A DNA stretch of 64,000 bases from Chloroflexota bacterium (GCA_016219545.1 JACRMH010000003.1:124001-188000), one strand, 5' to 3'; shown: positions 31,581 to 40,614, numbered from the stretch's first letter. Program-made: numbers and translations. Notes: generated by a model not told the origin, from the letters alone.

Positions 31581-32237
31581 ATGACTATTCAGAGCAGTGT
31601 TCAAATCGGAAATGTGATTCGCAATGCAGTCGTATTCAACGTCAAAAATTGGCTTGGTGACATGATGAATTCTGATTCTTTAATCCAGTCTGTCCAGGAT
31701 TTCTTCGCTGTTTTGGAGCAGCGCAAGATTGATTATGTTCTCGTCGGGGGAATTGCGATCCTTCATTACGTTGAAGGGCGAAATACTCAGGACTTGGATT
31801 TGTTGATGGCAATGTCTTCGCTGGAAAAACTACCCGAACTCAAGGTTTCCAGCCGGGATGCGGATTTTGTCCGCGCGAATTACAACGAATTGCAAATTGA
31901 CGTTCTGCTGACTCAAAATCCGCTGTTCAAAAAAGTCCACAGCGAATATTCAAGTGTACAGAAATTCCTTGACCGCGACATTCCACTGGCAACGGTCGAA
32001 GGCTTATTGCTGCTGAAACTATATGCCCTTCCCTCCTTGTATCGTCAGGGTAATTTTGCCCGAGTCGGTATCTACGAAAATGATATTGCGACCTTGCTTC
32101 ACTATTACAAACCTGATATGCCTTCCCTGTTAAGAGAATTATCCGGGTATGTAAACGAAAACGATTTATCGGAAATTAAAAGCGTTGTTTCTGATATACA
32201 AAATCGGATCAAGAGATTCAAAGACGAGTCTCGCTAA
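31581..32237 (+). CDS. nucleotidyltransferase-fold protein (MNT/AbiEii-like)
   Basis: 218 residues. The nucleotidyltransferase core is seen as RKIDYVLVGGIAILHYVEGR then TQDLDLLM, with the GG and D-x-D pattern of DUF6036/AbiEii-like proteins, and later IDVLLTQNP. Such proteins include toxin halves of type IV systems and RNA-modifying enzymes; no obvious antitoxin partner is adjacent. AGGA lies about 8 bases before ATG 31581. Low content of neighbouring context: it lies right after a truncated ABC-F fragment and ends at a strong bidirectional terminator. Confidence 0.8.
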   Translation: MTIQSSVQIGNVIRNAVVFNVKNWLGDMMNSDSLIQSVQDFFAVLEQRKIDYVLVGGIAILHYVEGRNTQDLDLLMAMSSLEKLPELKVSSRDADFVRANYNELQIDVLLTQNPLFKKVHSEYSSVQKFLDRDIPLATVEGLLLLKLYALPSLYRQGNFARVGIYENDIATLLHYYKPDMPSLLRELSGYVNENDLSEIKSVVSDIQNRIKRFKDESR

Positions 32238-32248
32238 GCAGGCAAATG

Positions 32249-32282
32249 AAAAAGGCGGCGGTCAGGAGACCGCCGCCTTTTT
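32249..32282. terminator. bidirectional intrinsic terminator
   Basis: Perfect 15-bp stem (32249-32263 with 32268-32282, loop AGGA) flanked by A and T runs, between convergent genes. Confidence 0.9.
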
Positions 32283-32302
32283 CATCGCCATCATTACATT
32301 TT

Positions 32303-34870
32303 CTACTCAGCGCCAAAGGCGGGCAGTTCGATGGTCTCTTCGCCGGCTTGCACGATGTAGTACGGCTTCCACGCCACGCCGAAGAGGTTGACATAAATAT
32401 CGGTCTTCTTGGGAGTCACAGAGACCTCGCTGGTCTCATTCGCCACACTGCTCCAGCGCTCATTGATCTCGGCAATGGTGTCGTCACGTTCGCGTTGAAG
32501 GTCGGCGAGGTCTTTTTCATATTGCGCGATGGCTTCCACTGATTCCTGCACATCTTCCTTCGCGTTTTGCGCGAGGCGATGTTTTGTAAATTGAGTAGTC
32601 ACACTTTTCTTTCTTCCAAAACCAACTAGCCCTGCGCCCAATTCAAGCAAGTTCGCACCAGACTCCATGTTGCGATCACGAAGTTCAGATTCATCCTGAC
32701 GCAGTTCGCGTTCTTCGCGGACTTTTTTATCCTGCAAAGTTTTGATCTTCTTTTCGATGGCGGATGTCTTCTTGGATATTTCCGCATCGCGCCCCGCCCG
32801 GGCCTGTTCTGCACAAGCCGTCATGAATTCCGCCTGGCTGACGTCTGGTCCGGCATAGACTTTCAACGCAGTATTCGCGCGAGCCGTGACGGATGAATTG
32901 CGGAAAACCCAATCGCTGAAATCTTTTTGCAGGGCGGTCATTATTTTCGAATCATTCAATGGCGCATCAATGGTGCCGAAGCGGGCGGAAGCTGCCGGCA
33001 TGGTCTCCACTTTATCGAGCGAAGGTCCTGCATAAGGGAAGTCATCCCAGCGGACAACGCCGCGGCGATCCAAGGAGTCCACAAGAGTGGTGCGTATGAT
33101 CTCTGAGTCAACTCCGTATTTGCGATCCAATAATCTCACTTGCGCGGAAGCGAGCAGTGACGGACGATAGATCACACTTTGTATCATGGCTTGCGGAGGC
33201 ATGGCGCGTTGCGCAGATTGGAATGCTTCGGGCAAACTAAAGTTTTGCGGCAAAAAGTATTCGCGGATGCCAGCAGGGAGAGGCGGTTTGGTGAGACTGC
33301 CATCTGATTTTGGATTTTGGATTGACGGTTGACGATTGACAGTGGACGGTGGACTGATTACTGAAGACTGATTACTGACAACCGATGTAGCTTGGAAAGA
33401 TTCGACGGAAGGTTGAGGCTTGGGAATTTGTCTCGAGACGGGAGCAGTTGTCGGCGCGGGGCGAGGCGCTGCTCCGGCGTTTGCTAATTGATTGAGAGCG
33501 GGAATCTGAGTCCGCGTAAGAGGGCCGGCGAGGAAGTTCATCGTCCAGCGGGTCTGCATTAACACAGGCGCTTTGGCGTGGACGTTATGAAGAACAAAGA
33601 CGCGTTTGCCAAGCGATGAAATAAGTTTATCCATTTCGGCGCGAGGTATGCCGCCTGTTGCGCTTTCGAGGCCATCGAGCAGGCGGTTCTTGTCGCGCTC
33701 GGTTTGCAGTTTGCCGATGATCCATGTGCCTGTATTCGAGAGAGCCTTGTAATCCATATCTACAGGATTTTGCGTGGCGAGTAAAAGACCCAATCCAAAT
33801 GCCCGCGCCTGTTTCAACATTCGCAATAGCGGACCCTTGGACGGCGGGACGGCAGTGGGCGGAAGATAGCCAAAAATTTCATCCATGTATAAAAGGGCGC
33901 GCAGGGAGGACGAACCGGTTTGTGTGCGCATCCATGTTTCCACGGCGGAGAGTAAAAGCGTGACGAAGAACATGCGCTCGCTATCGGATAGATGTGCGAG
34001 ATAAAAAATACTGTGACGCGGCCGCCCATCTTCTGCGAAGAGCAAAGCTTGCACATCCAGAGACTCGCCTTCGCGCCAGGTCTCAAAGGCAGGCGCGGCC
34101 AGGATGTTGTTTAGAATCATCGCGAGGTCCATGCGGTCTTTGGGCGGGAAAAAAGTATCCACTGAAAAAGCGCCGAGATTTTGGAAGGGCGGAGTCTGCG
34201 TTTGCAGAATCAACTCGGTCAGGTCAATATCGTTGCCTGCGCTCCAGTGGGTTTCAAAAATATTGGAGAGCAAAATATGTTCACGCGAGCGGATCGGGTC
34301 AATATCATTCATACCGACCAGTCCCAACAAAGCGGTAACCGTGCTTGAAATTTTCTCGCGCAGAATTTCGCGGTTGGAGTCCCAATCTAATTTTGGCGCG
34401 GCAAGGGATGAAAGCACGCTGACGGGAATGCCCGAGTCAGAACCGGGCGTATAGATCGCGAAGTGCGCGGCGTTCTTTAATGCCAGTACGCGGTCTTTGC
34501 CCATGCCCCATTCCTTTAATCCATTGTTCCACGCGGAGGAGGCTTCGCCTGCGGCAGCGTCAATGGTCTTTCCAGCACGGCGCGCCATTTCAGGGTCTAT
34601 CCACTGTTGAAAATCCTGCGGGAGCAGGTCGGGGAAATGTAACAATAAATTGGTCAGGTCGCCTTTGGGATCAATGATGATGGCCGGCACGCCCTGCAAT
34701 GCGGCTTCTTCCAACAGGTCAATGCATAAACCGGTTTTGCCTGAGCCCGTCATACCGGTGACAACGGCATGCGTGGTTAAATCTGCGGGGTCATACACAA
34801 TTGGAGTAGTTGTAACTTTCCCGCTCTTTGCATCAAATACTCGTCCAAGATAAAAATTCGAGTCTGCCAT
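32303..34870 (-). CDS. HerA/VirB4-superfamily ATPase (DUF87-type)
   Basis: 855 residues. Walker A GMTGSGKTGLCIDLL near residue 40, IIIDPKGDLTNLLL, Walker B LRALLYMDEIFGYL near 330, and the sensor LGLLLATQNPVDMDYK. A Pro/Ser/Thr-rich linker (about 490-530) is encoded by an 11-unit heptamer array. The C-terminal third carries a long coiled coil (KKTSAIEKKIKTLQDKKVRE, then EDVQESVEAIAQYEKDLADL). The substrate, DNA or protein, is unknown; NurA or other HerA partners are not nearby. It is a single gene facing the nucleotidyltransferase. Confidence 0.88.
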   Translation of the reverse strand: MADSNFYLGRVFDAKSGKVTTTPIVYDPADLTTHAVVTGMTGSGKTGLCIDLLEEAALQGVPAIIIDPKGDLTNLLLHFPDLLPQDFQQWIDPEMARRAGKTIDAAAGEASSAWNNGLKEWGMGKDRVLALKNAAHFAIYTPGSDSGIPVSVLSSLAAPKLDWDSNREILREKISSTVTALLGLVGMNDIDPIRSREHILLSNIFETHWSAGNDIDLTELILQTQTPPFQNLGAFSVDTFFPPKDRMDLAMILNNILAAPAFETWREGESLDVQALLFAEDGRPRHSIFYLAHLSDSERMFFVTLLLSAVETWMRTQTGSSSLRALLYMDEIFGYLPPTAVPPSKGPLLRMLKQARAFGLGLLLATQNPVDMDYKALSNTGTWIIGKLQTERDKNRLLDGLESATGGIPRAEMDKLISSLGKRVFVLHNVHAKAPVLMQTRWTMNFLAGPLTRTQIPALNQLANAGAAPRPAPTTAPVSRQIPKPQPSVESFQATSVVSNQSSVISPPSTVNRQPSIQNPKSDGSLTKPPLPAGIREYFLPQNFSLPEAFQSAQRAMPPQAMIQSVIYRPSLLASAQVRLLDRKYGVDSEIIRTTLVDSLDRRGVVRWDDFPYAGPSLDKVETMPAASARFGTIDAPLNDSKIMTALQKDFSDWVFRNSSVTARANTALKVYAGPDVSQAEFMTACAEQARAGRDAEISKKTSAIEKKIKTLQDKKVREERELRQDESELRDRNMESGANLLELGAGLVGFGRKKSVTTQFTKHRLAQNAKEDVQESVEAIAQYEKDLADLQRERDDTIAEINERWSSVANETSEVSVTPKKTDIYVNLFGVAWKPYYIVQAGEETIELPAFGAE
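33306..33382. repeat. heptamer array inside the HerA-like ATPase gene
   Basis: Eleven units in exact phase, among them GATTTTG twice, GATTGAC twice, GGTTGAC, GGTGGAC, TGATTAC twice, TGAAGAC and TGACAAC. It encodes the disordered-looking linker with SVVSNQSSVISPPSTVNRQP. Confidence 0.85.
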
Positions 34871-35154
34871 GAAATATCTCCTGTGAGACTTCGGAAGTCT
34901 GTGGTTATCGCTTGCTTCATAAAATCACTAAACTTTTTTTGTGAAGATCAAGAGTAAAAACCTTGATATCGGTTTAGTAAATTATGCGATACTTTGTAGA
35001 ACGTACGTGCTAGGCGGTAACTTTACACTATTTTATTCCAAAAGGCAACACGTAAAAAAAAAATACCGTGAAATCGTTTCACGGTATTTTTATGGGATTG
35101 TCAAATCATCTTATAAGTTTGAGCAAGTCGGCGGGAGCTATTGCCGTTTTTTTT
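34871..35154. other. intergenic region, no gene seen
   Basis: 284 bases of AT-rich DNA upstream of the HerA-like ATPase and downstream of the DUF5667 gene. Apart from the terminator at 35059-35091 I see no gene or clear promoter. Confidence 0.5.
35059..35091 (-). terminator. intrinsic terminator of the sigma/DUF5667 operon
   Basis: AAATACCGTGAAA and its complement around TCG give a 15-bp stem with A/T runs on both sides, 64 bases after the DUF5667 stop. Confidence 0.85.
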
Positions 35155-36327
35155 CTATTCATGGTGATCATAGTCGTCATGTCCATCATGACCGTCTTCG
35201 TCATCATGATCGTGATTGGAATCTGAGTCATCATCATTAGAGTTCGAATCGGAGCCATCATCATCATTATTGTCTGACTGCCATTGTTTCACCTCGACTT
35301 CAGTGACCATGAACCTTCCATCGCTTGCGTAGTAACCTTTGATCTCAACTCTCGCACCGACTATTAAATCTCCCGATATCCTTACGTTATCAAAATAGAC
35401 CGTTTTCCCATTGAGCACAAGTGTAAATTCTGAAAGGGCCTCAACTGTTCCTTCTGCCTCAAAGTAATGTATATCGGAAGGTGTCTTTTCTTTCGGAGTG
35501 TTGGATGAACCGGTATCAGACCCATTTTCAGAGTCTGTATTTAGATCAGGGGTTGGGTTGGAAGTCGAAACCGAGTCCGAATCTCCATCTTCAGTCGATT
35601 CCACTTCCACAGGCTGACCAGCAGGGACATAAGTGCCTTCCGGGAGCAAAGTGATGGCGGTAACTTCCACAACACCGTTCGCATTTGTGTATCCGCTGAC
35701 AGCAACAGGTTTGCCGCTTTCCAATCCGTCCACGGGCAATTGGGTACTTGCAATGATAGCCACCGGAAGCCCGGAAATATAAGTTGTGCCATTAACCAGT
35801 GTGTAGATGCCCACAAATTGAATGGTTTCGTCGCGCCCCTCCGCAAGCAATTCACTCACTTCATGCAGGCGCTCGCTTTCAAAATGACTTTTGAGCGCAT
35901 CGTGTGAGTCGCTGTTGAAAACCAACAATAACCGCACATCTTCCCAAGTGCGCTTGACGGGGTACAGGTTCTCTCCCGGCAAGGCAGAAGCGGATGCGCC
36001 CAAGATTCCGGTCCCGCTTAAGAGGAGGATCGCGGCCAAGCTAAAAGAAAGGGCGAGGCGTGGGAAGGTCGGGATGACCCGTTTACGCGACGGAGCGTAT
36101 TTACCCTCCCGCATCTCTGCGGCGCGTTGTAATAATTTTGCACGCCCGGCGCGGACCATGTCTGACGATGGCGCAGGCACAGCCATGCGTCGTGCCAGTC
36201 TGGCGGTCTTCAAGATCGGACGCAGTTCTTTGGCTTGATCCGGGTACCGCGCGAGGACTGAATCCAAGCTCGCACCGTTTTCAAGTTCTTTCAGGCAAAT
36301 TTCTAAAACATCATATCGTTTATTCAT
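35155..36327 (-). CDS. DUF5667/DUF5666 protein, probable anti-sigma partner
   Basis: 390 residues from ATG 36327, which overlaps the sigma-factor stop by 8 bases. A cytoplasmic N-terminal helical part (CLKELENGASLDSVLARYPD) is followed by one transmembrane helix (LALSFSLAAILLLSGTGILG), a DUF5667 domain (ALPGENLYPVKRTWEDVRLL, then SERLHEVSELLAEGRDE), a Ser/Thr/Glu-rich linker, a DUF5666 OB-like domain (EAEGTVEALSEFTLVLNGKT), and a tail of Asp, Asn, Ser and His (about 350-390). By analogy with similar pairs it probably holds the sigma factor at the membrane. The His/Asp tail suggests metal binding; that is inference. Confidence 0.85.
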   Translation of the reverse strand: MNKRYDVLEICLKELENGASLDSVLARYPDQAKELRPILKTARLARRMAVPAPSSDMVRAGRAKLLQRAAEMREGKYAPSRKRVIPTFPRLALSFSLAAILLLSGTGILGASASALPGENLYPVKRTWEDVRLLLVFNSDSHDALKSHFESERLHEVSELLAEGRDETIQFVGIYTLVNGTTYISGLPVAIIASTQLPVDGLESGKPVAVSGYTNANGVVEVTAITLLPEGTYVPAGQPVEVESTEDGDSDSVSTSNPTPDLNTDSENGSDTGSSNTPKEKTPSDIHYFEAEGTVEALSEFTLVLNGKTVYFDNVRISGDLIVGARVEIKGYYASDGRFMVTEVEVKQWQSDNNDDDGSDSNSNDDDSDSNHDHDDEDGHDGHDDYDHHE

Positions 36328-36871
36328 TTTCCACCTCGCCAACTTCGCGCTGGAGGGAAGCCAGCGCACGGAATTGGAGGGCCTTGACCGCGTTTACTTT
36401 TTTGTTCATAAGGTATGCCGTCTCTTCGATGGAATACCCTTGTCCAAAACGCAGGGCAAGCACATTTTGTTGTTCAGGAGTTAATTTAGCATAGGCGTCA
36501 TTTACAACGCGGTTCTGTTCGCGCTGGTCAATTTCAAAGGCAATACTTGGGCCAAGGTCGGGCATGGTGTCGAAGATCTCTTCTTCGGGCCGGCGGTATT
36601 TTCGGCGCAAATGATCCATGACAATGTGAGAGGCTGTTGAGAGCAGCCAGCCTTTCAAGTTCGTTCTGGGTGCCCGTCCATTCTGGGTGGCTTCAAGCAG
36701 GCGTACAAATACATCGCTGGCAATATCTTCGGCGAGCGGCGAATCGCTCATCCGATAAAGCACATAGCGATAGACTTCCGGAAAATATTGATCGTAGATC
36801 GCGGTGATGACTTGTTGGTTAAAATTGCTCAAGCCTTCAAGGACTTTTTTTTCGTCACTTACACTGGACAT
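36320..36871 (-). CDS. ECF-family RNA polymerase sigma factor
   Basis: 183 residues from ATG 36871. Region 2: IYDQYFPEVYRYVLYRM, SPLAEDIASDVFVRLLEA, LKGWLLSTASHIVMDHLRRK; region 4: LTPEQQNVLALRFGQGYSIE then MNKKVNAVKALQFRALASLQ. It should direct transcription in response to a signal relayed by the DUF5667 protein encoded next. A longer start, ATG 36922, would add 17 residues; a TATACT box only three bases before that codon argues that transcription starts inside the extension, so I prefer 36871 with GGAGAG about 11 bases upstream. Confidence 0.9.
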   Translation of the reverse strand: MSSVSDEKKVLEGLSNFNQQVITAIYDQYFPEVYRYVLYRMSDSPLAEDIASDVFVRLLEATQNGRAPRTNLKGWLLSTASHIVMDHLRRKYRRPEEEIFDTMPDLGPSIAFEIDQREQNRVVNDAYAKLTPEQQNVLALRFGQGYSIEETAYLMNKKVNAVKALQFRALASLQREVGEVENE

Positions 36872-37128
36872 CAGGGGAATAACTCTCCATTGAAAGTTTG
36901 TTGGAATATTTTGTTCTTTCATGGGAGTATACCACCCGCTTCAGGGCATCTTCCGCGCTTCTCTGGGTAAAATCCTATACTCATCGCCTGAATCTCTTTT
37001 ATTTTTCGTTTCAATTGACTAGTCGGGTTGACGATGGAAAGGTTACGGTATTCCCCCTCGAAAGACTCAAAAACTATCCTTTTTAAGATTTCATTGCCCT
37101 CACTGCTTCATCGGCGGCAGAGACTCCC

Positions 37129-38247
37129 CTAATGCGCCTGGTCGTACACCCTTTGGAACTCGGCCATGAACTGCGCGGCGATCTCCTTGTTATAAATAAC
37201 CAGAAGATTCTCATCGTTTCTCGTCTCGGCGCTGTCAGTAAAGTTGTACGAGCCGAAAATGACGATGCTTTCGTCAATGACCATCACCTTATGGTGCAGG
37301 AGGCCGGGATTCCCATCCTCGAAAACATCCAGTCCTGCCTGCCTGAACGGGTCATACTCTGTGCCAAAATTGGATTTGATCTGGTCAACTTCCATAACGC
37401 CGGAGACGATCACCCCCTCAGCTGCACGGTCGCGAATGGCTTCTCCGAGTGGATTGGCCGTAAAGGAGAACGCCAAAAAGTAGATACTTTCCCGGGCGTT
37501 GTCGATCAGATCCAACAAGCCGGCCTGCACCTGGTCGTCAGGAGAGAAGTAGATGTCAATCGGTGTGCCGTCTATCGTCACACGCGGATTGGGGGTTTCA
37601 GCCACCACGTCGGGGCCGAATTTATCGTCCGTGAACATCTCTTCAAATTCCTTCGTGTAATCTTCCGCCATTTTGGTTGAGTGGATTCGCATGAGGTTAT
37701 TATTATCAGTGTAAGCGCCTGAATCTGTGAAATTCATCGAACCTACCCACACTTCGGAATTATCGATCACTACGAATTTGTTGTGCATGAGACCTTCGCG
37801 CCGGTCTCCGATAATGGGAATGCCGGCATCCTTTAATTTCTGAGGGTCGGTGCGGTCGAGATTGTCGCTCTCCATCACCATGCGAACCTGTACGCCGCGA
37901 CCATGGGCGCGCAGTAATGCATCGCGGATGCTGTTCAAACTTAAACTATAAATAGCCACATCTACACTCAAGCGTGCCTCGTCAATAGATTTGGCGAGAG
38001 GAATGTCTGGTCCACCAGTTTTTTGCGAGGCAAGCGGGCTTTCAGGATTCGTAAAATACAACTCGAACCATGAGCCGCTCACACCATAGCCTGCGCCTAG
38101 CGAAAGCTCTGTCAGCGGAGTGGATGCAGCGGTTGCAGAATCAACTATCGGCGGAGTCTGAGGCGCAGAGATGGCTGTCGGCGTGACAGATTCACAGGCG
38201 GTCATCAAGATCAAAAGGGCGAGAGTGTAGGTCAGTGTCTTCTTCAT
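37129..38247 (-). CDS. phospholipase D-like lipoprotein
   Basis: 372 residues. Lipobox ALLILMTACES at residues 9-19, so the protein is anchored outside the membrane. Two HKD motifs: MHNKFVVIDNSEVWVGSMNF near 155 and LHHKVMVIDESIVIFGSYNF near 325, each followed by the Gly/Ser-Asn-Phe pattern, as in phosphodiesterases acting on phospholipids or nucleic acid. Both HxKxxxxD sets are complete. SD GGGAG precedes ATG 38247. It is divergent from murJ with a shared -10 region. Confidence 0.92.
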   Translation of the reverse strand: MKKTLTYTLALLILMTACESVTPTAISAPQTPPIVDSATAASTPLTELSLGAGYGVSGSWFELYFTNPESPLASQKTGGPDIPLAKSIDEARLSVDVAIYSLSLNSIRDALLRAHGRGVQVRMVMESDNLDRTDPQKLKDAGIPIIGDRREGLMHNKFVVIDNSEVWVGSMNFTDSGAYTDNNNLMRIHSTKMAEDYTKEFEEMFTDDKFGPDVVAETPNPRVTIDGTPIDIYFSPDDQVQAGLLDLIDNARESIYFLAFSFTANPLGEAIRDRAAEGVIVSGVMEVDQIKSNFGTEYDPFRQAGLDVFEDGNPGLLHHKVMVIDESIVIFGSYNFTDSAETRNDENLLVIYNKEIAAQFMAEFQRVYDQAH

Positions 38248-38266
38248 AAAAATTTCTCCCGAAGCG

Positions 38267-38274
38267 ATTATAAT
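38267..38274. promoter_or_regulatory. bidirectional -10 box between the PLD and murJ genes
   Basis: The symmetrical ATTATAAT reads TATAAT on both strands: 38269-38274 on plus (11 bases before the murJ ATG, giving a leader of about 5 bases) and 38272-38267 on minus for the PLD gene. Confidence 0.55.
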
Positions 38275-38285
38275 CCCGCCACCCT

Positions 38286-39860
38286 ATGACAGAATCAACC
38301 GCAAACAGACAGATCGCGCGCGCGGCCGGCACGGTGATGATCGCAATATTTTTCGGGCAGATCGCAGGCTTGGTGCGCGGCATCCTTGTGGCGCGCGCAT
38401 TCGGCGCATCACCCGAACTCGACTCATTCGTTGCCGCCAACCGCGTCAGCGAAACCTTATTTTTATTGGTGGCAGGCGGCGCACTCGGCTCTGCGTTCAT
38501 TCCGACTTTTACAGGATTGCTCGCCAAAGACGACAAAGTTTCTGCGTGGAGACTGGCCTCGTCCATCGCAAACGCGGTCACACTGACCCTCAGCCTGCTG
38601 GCCTTGCTGATGGCATTTTTCGCCCCGCAGGTTGTTCGCTACGCCCTCGGCCTTTCCAAAGACCCAGAAATCTTCGCGCTGACAATTTCCCTGCTCCGCA
38701 TTCAACTGGTCTCTGCCGTTTTATTTGGACTCGGCGGACTGATCGTCGGTATCTTGAACGCGCATCAAATATTTTTGATCCCCGCGTTAACCCCCGCCAT
38801 GTACCAGCTCGGGATCATTTTCGGCACAGTTTTCCTCGTGCCCAAAATGGGAATTCACGGATTGGCCTGGGGTGTTGTGATTGGCGCCTTAATGTATTTG
38901 TTGGTCTTGCTTCCCACACTTTTCAAACAAAAAGGTTCCTATTTTTTAACTTTGGATTTTGACAATCCAAATACCAGAAAGGTATTTCTGCTGATGGGTC
39001 CGCGTTTGCTGGGCGTGGCGGTGGTGCAACTTAATTTTTGGGTAAATATCAGGCTGGCTTCACCTCCACAAATGCCTATCGGGAGTATCACTGGTTTGAA
39101 TTACGGATTCTCGTTGATGCTGATGGCACAGGCCATCATCGCGCAGTCGGTGGCGATTGCGGTCATGCCCACTTTTTCGGCGCAACATGCGCTCGGTCAA
39201 AGCGATGAGATGCGTTCCTCGCTGGCGTCCACTTTGCGCGGGGTGATCTTTCTCGCATTGCCCGCCAGTGTCGGACTGATCCTTTTGAGGGAACCGATCA
39301 TCAGGTTGTTATATCAACACGGGAATTTTGACACGCAGGCTACCCAGCTCACAGCCTGGGCATTGCTCTGGTATGCCGCCGGCATGGTCGGGCATTCCAT
39401 CATGGAAATTTTAACGCGCGCTTTTTATGCCCAGCATGACACAAAGACTCCCGTCATCATTGGTGTTGTCGCTATGGGACTGAACGTGGTCTTCAGTATT
39501 CTCTTCGCAAAAATATTCACTTCCATCGACTGGATGCCCCTCGGCGGACTCGCCCTGGCGAATTCGTTTGCTACAGCGCTCGAAGCTATAACTTTATTTA
39601 TTGTGATGCGCAAGAGATTAAATGGAATTGATGGAAAGCGTATCTTGAACGGGTTTGCCCTCTCCGCTCTAGGTGTATTAGCCATGACCCTCGTAATATT
39701 CGGCTGGTTTTATTTTGGAAAAGATTACAGCGCCTGGATCATTACGCCTGTCGGCGTGATCCTTGGCGGAGGGGTGTATTTCGTCACGCTCTGGGTTTTG
39801 CGTGCGCCTGAATTGCAATACATGGTCAGCGGGATTTTGAGAAGAATGAAGATCATGTAG
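38286..39860 (+). CDS. murJ: lipid II flippase MurJ
   Basis: Flips lipid II to the outer face of the membrane for peptidoglycan synthesis. 524 residues with about 14 transmembrane segments. MOP-superfamily signs: GQIAGLVRGILVARAFG, ELDSFVAANRVSETLFLLVA, GALGSAFIPTFTG, LREPIIRLLYQHGNFD, LTRAFYAQHDTKTPVIIG. The conserved Arg near residues 18 and 30 region fit the catalytic cavity of MurJ. Its stop codon TAG is part of a dispersed palindrome. It has a promoter with TATAAT close to the start. Confidence 0.94.
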   Translation: MTESTANRQIARAAGTVMIAIFFGQIAGLVRGILVARAFGASPELDSFVAANRVSETLFLLVAGGALGSAFIPTFTGLLAKDDKVSAWRLASSIANAVTLTLSLLALLMAFFAPQVVRYALGLSKDPEIFALTISLLRIQLVSAVLFGLGGLIVGILNAHQIFLIPALTPAMYQLGIIFGTVFLVPKMGIHGLAWGVVIGALMYLLVLLPTLFKQKGSYFLTLDFDNPNTRKVFLLMGPRLLGVAVVQLNFWVNIRLASPPQMPIGSITGLNYGFSLMLMAQAIIAQSVAIAVMPTFSAQHALGQSDEMRSSLASTLRGVIFLALPASVGLILLREPIIRLLYQHGNFDTQATQLTAWALLWYAAGMVGHSIMEILTRAFYAQHDTKTPVIIGVVAMGLNVVFSILFAKIFTSIDWMPLGGLALANSFATALEAITLFIVMRKRLNGIDGKRILNGFALSALGVLAMTLVIFGWFYFGKDYSAWIITPVGVILGGGVYFVTLWVLRAPELQYMVSGILRRMKIM

Positions 39861-39883
39861 GGGCGAGGTTACCCCGCCCCTAC
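39857..39883. repeat. dispersed GTAGGGGCG palindrome at the murJ stop
   Basis: GTAGGGGCGAGGT and the near-complement ACCCCGCCCCTAC around one base, one mismatch. Its TAG is the murJ stop codon; it also lies 9 bases from the end of the convergent PAP2-like gene. Confidence 0.8.
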
Positions 39884-39891
39884 ATAAAAAT

Positions 39892-40344
39892 TTACGGCCA
39901 AACCTTCCATTGCGTAAACGCCACCAGCAGACCTAGTATTATTCCGCCGATCACTTCCAGCGGCGTATGACCGATCACTTCCTTCAACCCTTTTTCGTCC
40001 CACAAATGTCCTTTTAGCAATTCTTCAAATAACAGGTTGATTCGTTCCGCGTGCATCCCAGCCTGTCGGCGCACGCCTGAGGCATCATGTGCGACGATCA
40101 TCGTAATGCCCACCGCGATCCCAAATAATGGAGTGTCAAAGCCATAATACAATCCCACAGCCAAAGTCCCGGAGACTAGCAACGCAGAATGTGAAGATGG
40201 CATTCCGCCTGCCGCGAAGAGCATGGCCCACATCCAACGCCGCGAGCGGATATATTCTGTGGGGATCTTAAGCACCTGCGCCAACAGCCAGGCAGTCAGC
40301 ACCGCGATCAATACTTTATTATCAAGTACAGCAAGAAGGTTCAT
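39892..40344 (-). CDS. divergent PAP2 family protein (DUF212, YuiD-like)
   Basis: 150 residues, four hydrophobic segments. Family pattern: WLLAQVLKIPTEY, RRWMWAMLFAAGGMPSSHSA, TMIVAHDASGVRRQAGMHAE, KEVIGHTPLEVIGGIILG. The GMPSSH resembles phosphatase motif 2 of PAP2 enzymes and the HDASGVRR the third, so a lipid-phosphate phosphatase role is possible but not shown. Its ATG overlaps the xseB stop (ATGA), so it is the last gene of xseA-xseB. Confidence 0.9.
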   Translation of the reverse strand: MNLLAVLDNKVLIAVLTAWLLAQVLKIPTEYIRSRRWMWAMLFAAGGMPSSHSALLVSGTLAVGLYYGFDTPLFGIAVGITMIVAHDASGVRRQAGMHAERINLLFEELLKGHLWDEKGLKEVIGHTPLEVIGGIILGLLVAFTQWKVWP

Positions 40345-40592
40345 TCTGATTCTTCCTCAAAGGGGATCAACATCTCCCCGGAAAGTTTTTGCACCTTGAG
40401 TTGAGCGGACTCAAGCAAAGCGCCGCAATACGTGACCAAGGCCTGCCCCCGCTCAAAAAGTTTCATCGCCTCTTCGAGAGGATTCTGCTCATCTTCCAAC
40501 GCCCCAACGATGCCCTCAAGTTCGGTCAATGCTTCCTCGTAGGTCAATTCTTCGATGGTTTTTTCTGTTTTTTTTGCAGATGCTTTTGCCAT
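40341..40592 (-). CDS. xseB: exodeoxyribonuclease VII small subunit
   Basis: 83 residues with the family signature LTYEEALTELEGIVGALEDE, NPLEEAMKLFERGQAL, and YCGALLESAQLKVQKL. It binds the XseA C-terminal coiled coil to form the single-strand exonuclease. A basic N-terminal extension (MAKASAKKTEK) precedes the domain. Placed 22 bases after xseA. Confidence 0.94.
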   Translation of the reverse strand: MAKASAKKTEKTIEELTYEEALTELEGIVGALEDEQNPLEEAMKLFERGQALVTYCGALLESAQLKVQKLSGEMLIPFEEESE

Positions 40593-40614
40593 AGGTACTC
40601 CAACGGTTTACTTT

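Noticed and set aside
36922..36931. TATACT as promoter for a start at ATG 36922 of the sigma factor
   Set aside because: The box ends only three bases before that ATG, so transcription would begin inside the coding sequence; the ATG at 36871 fits better.
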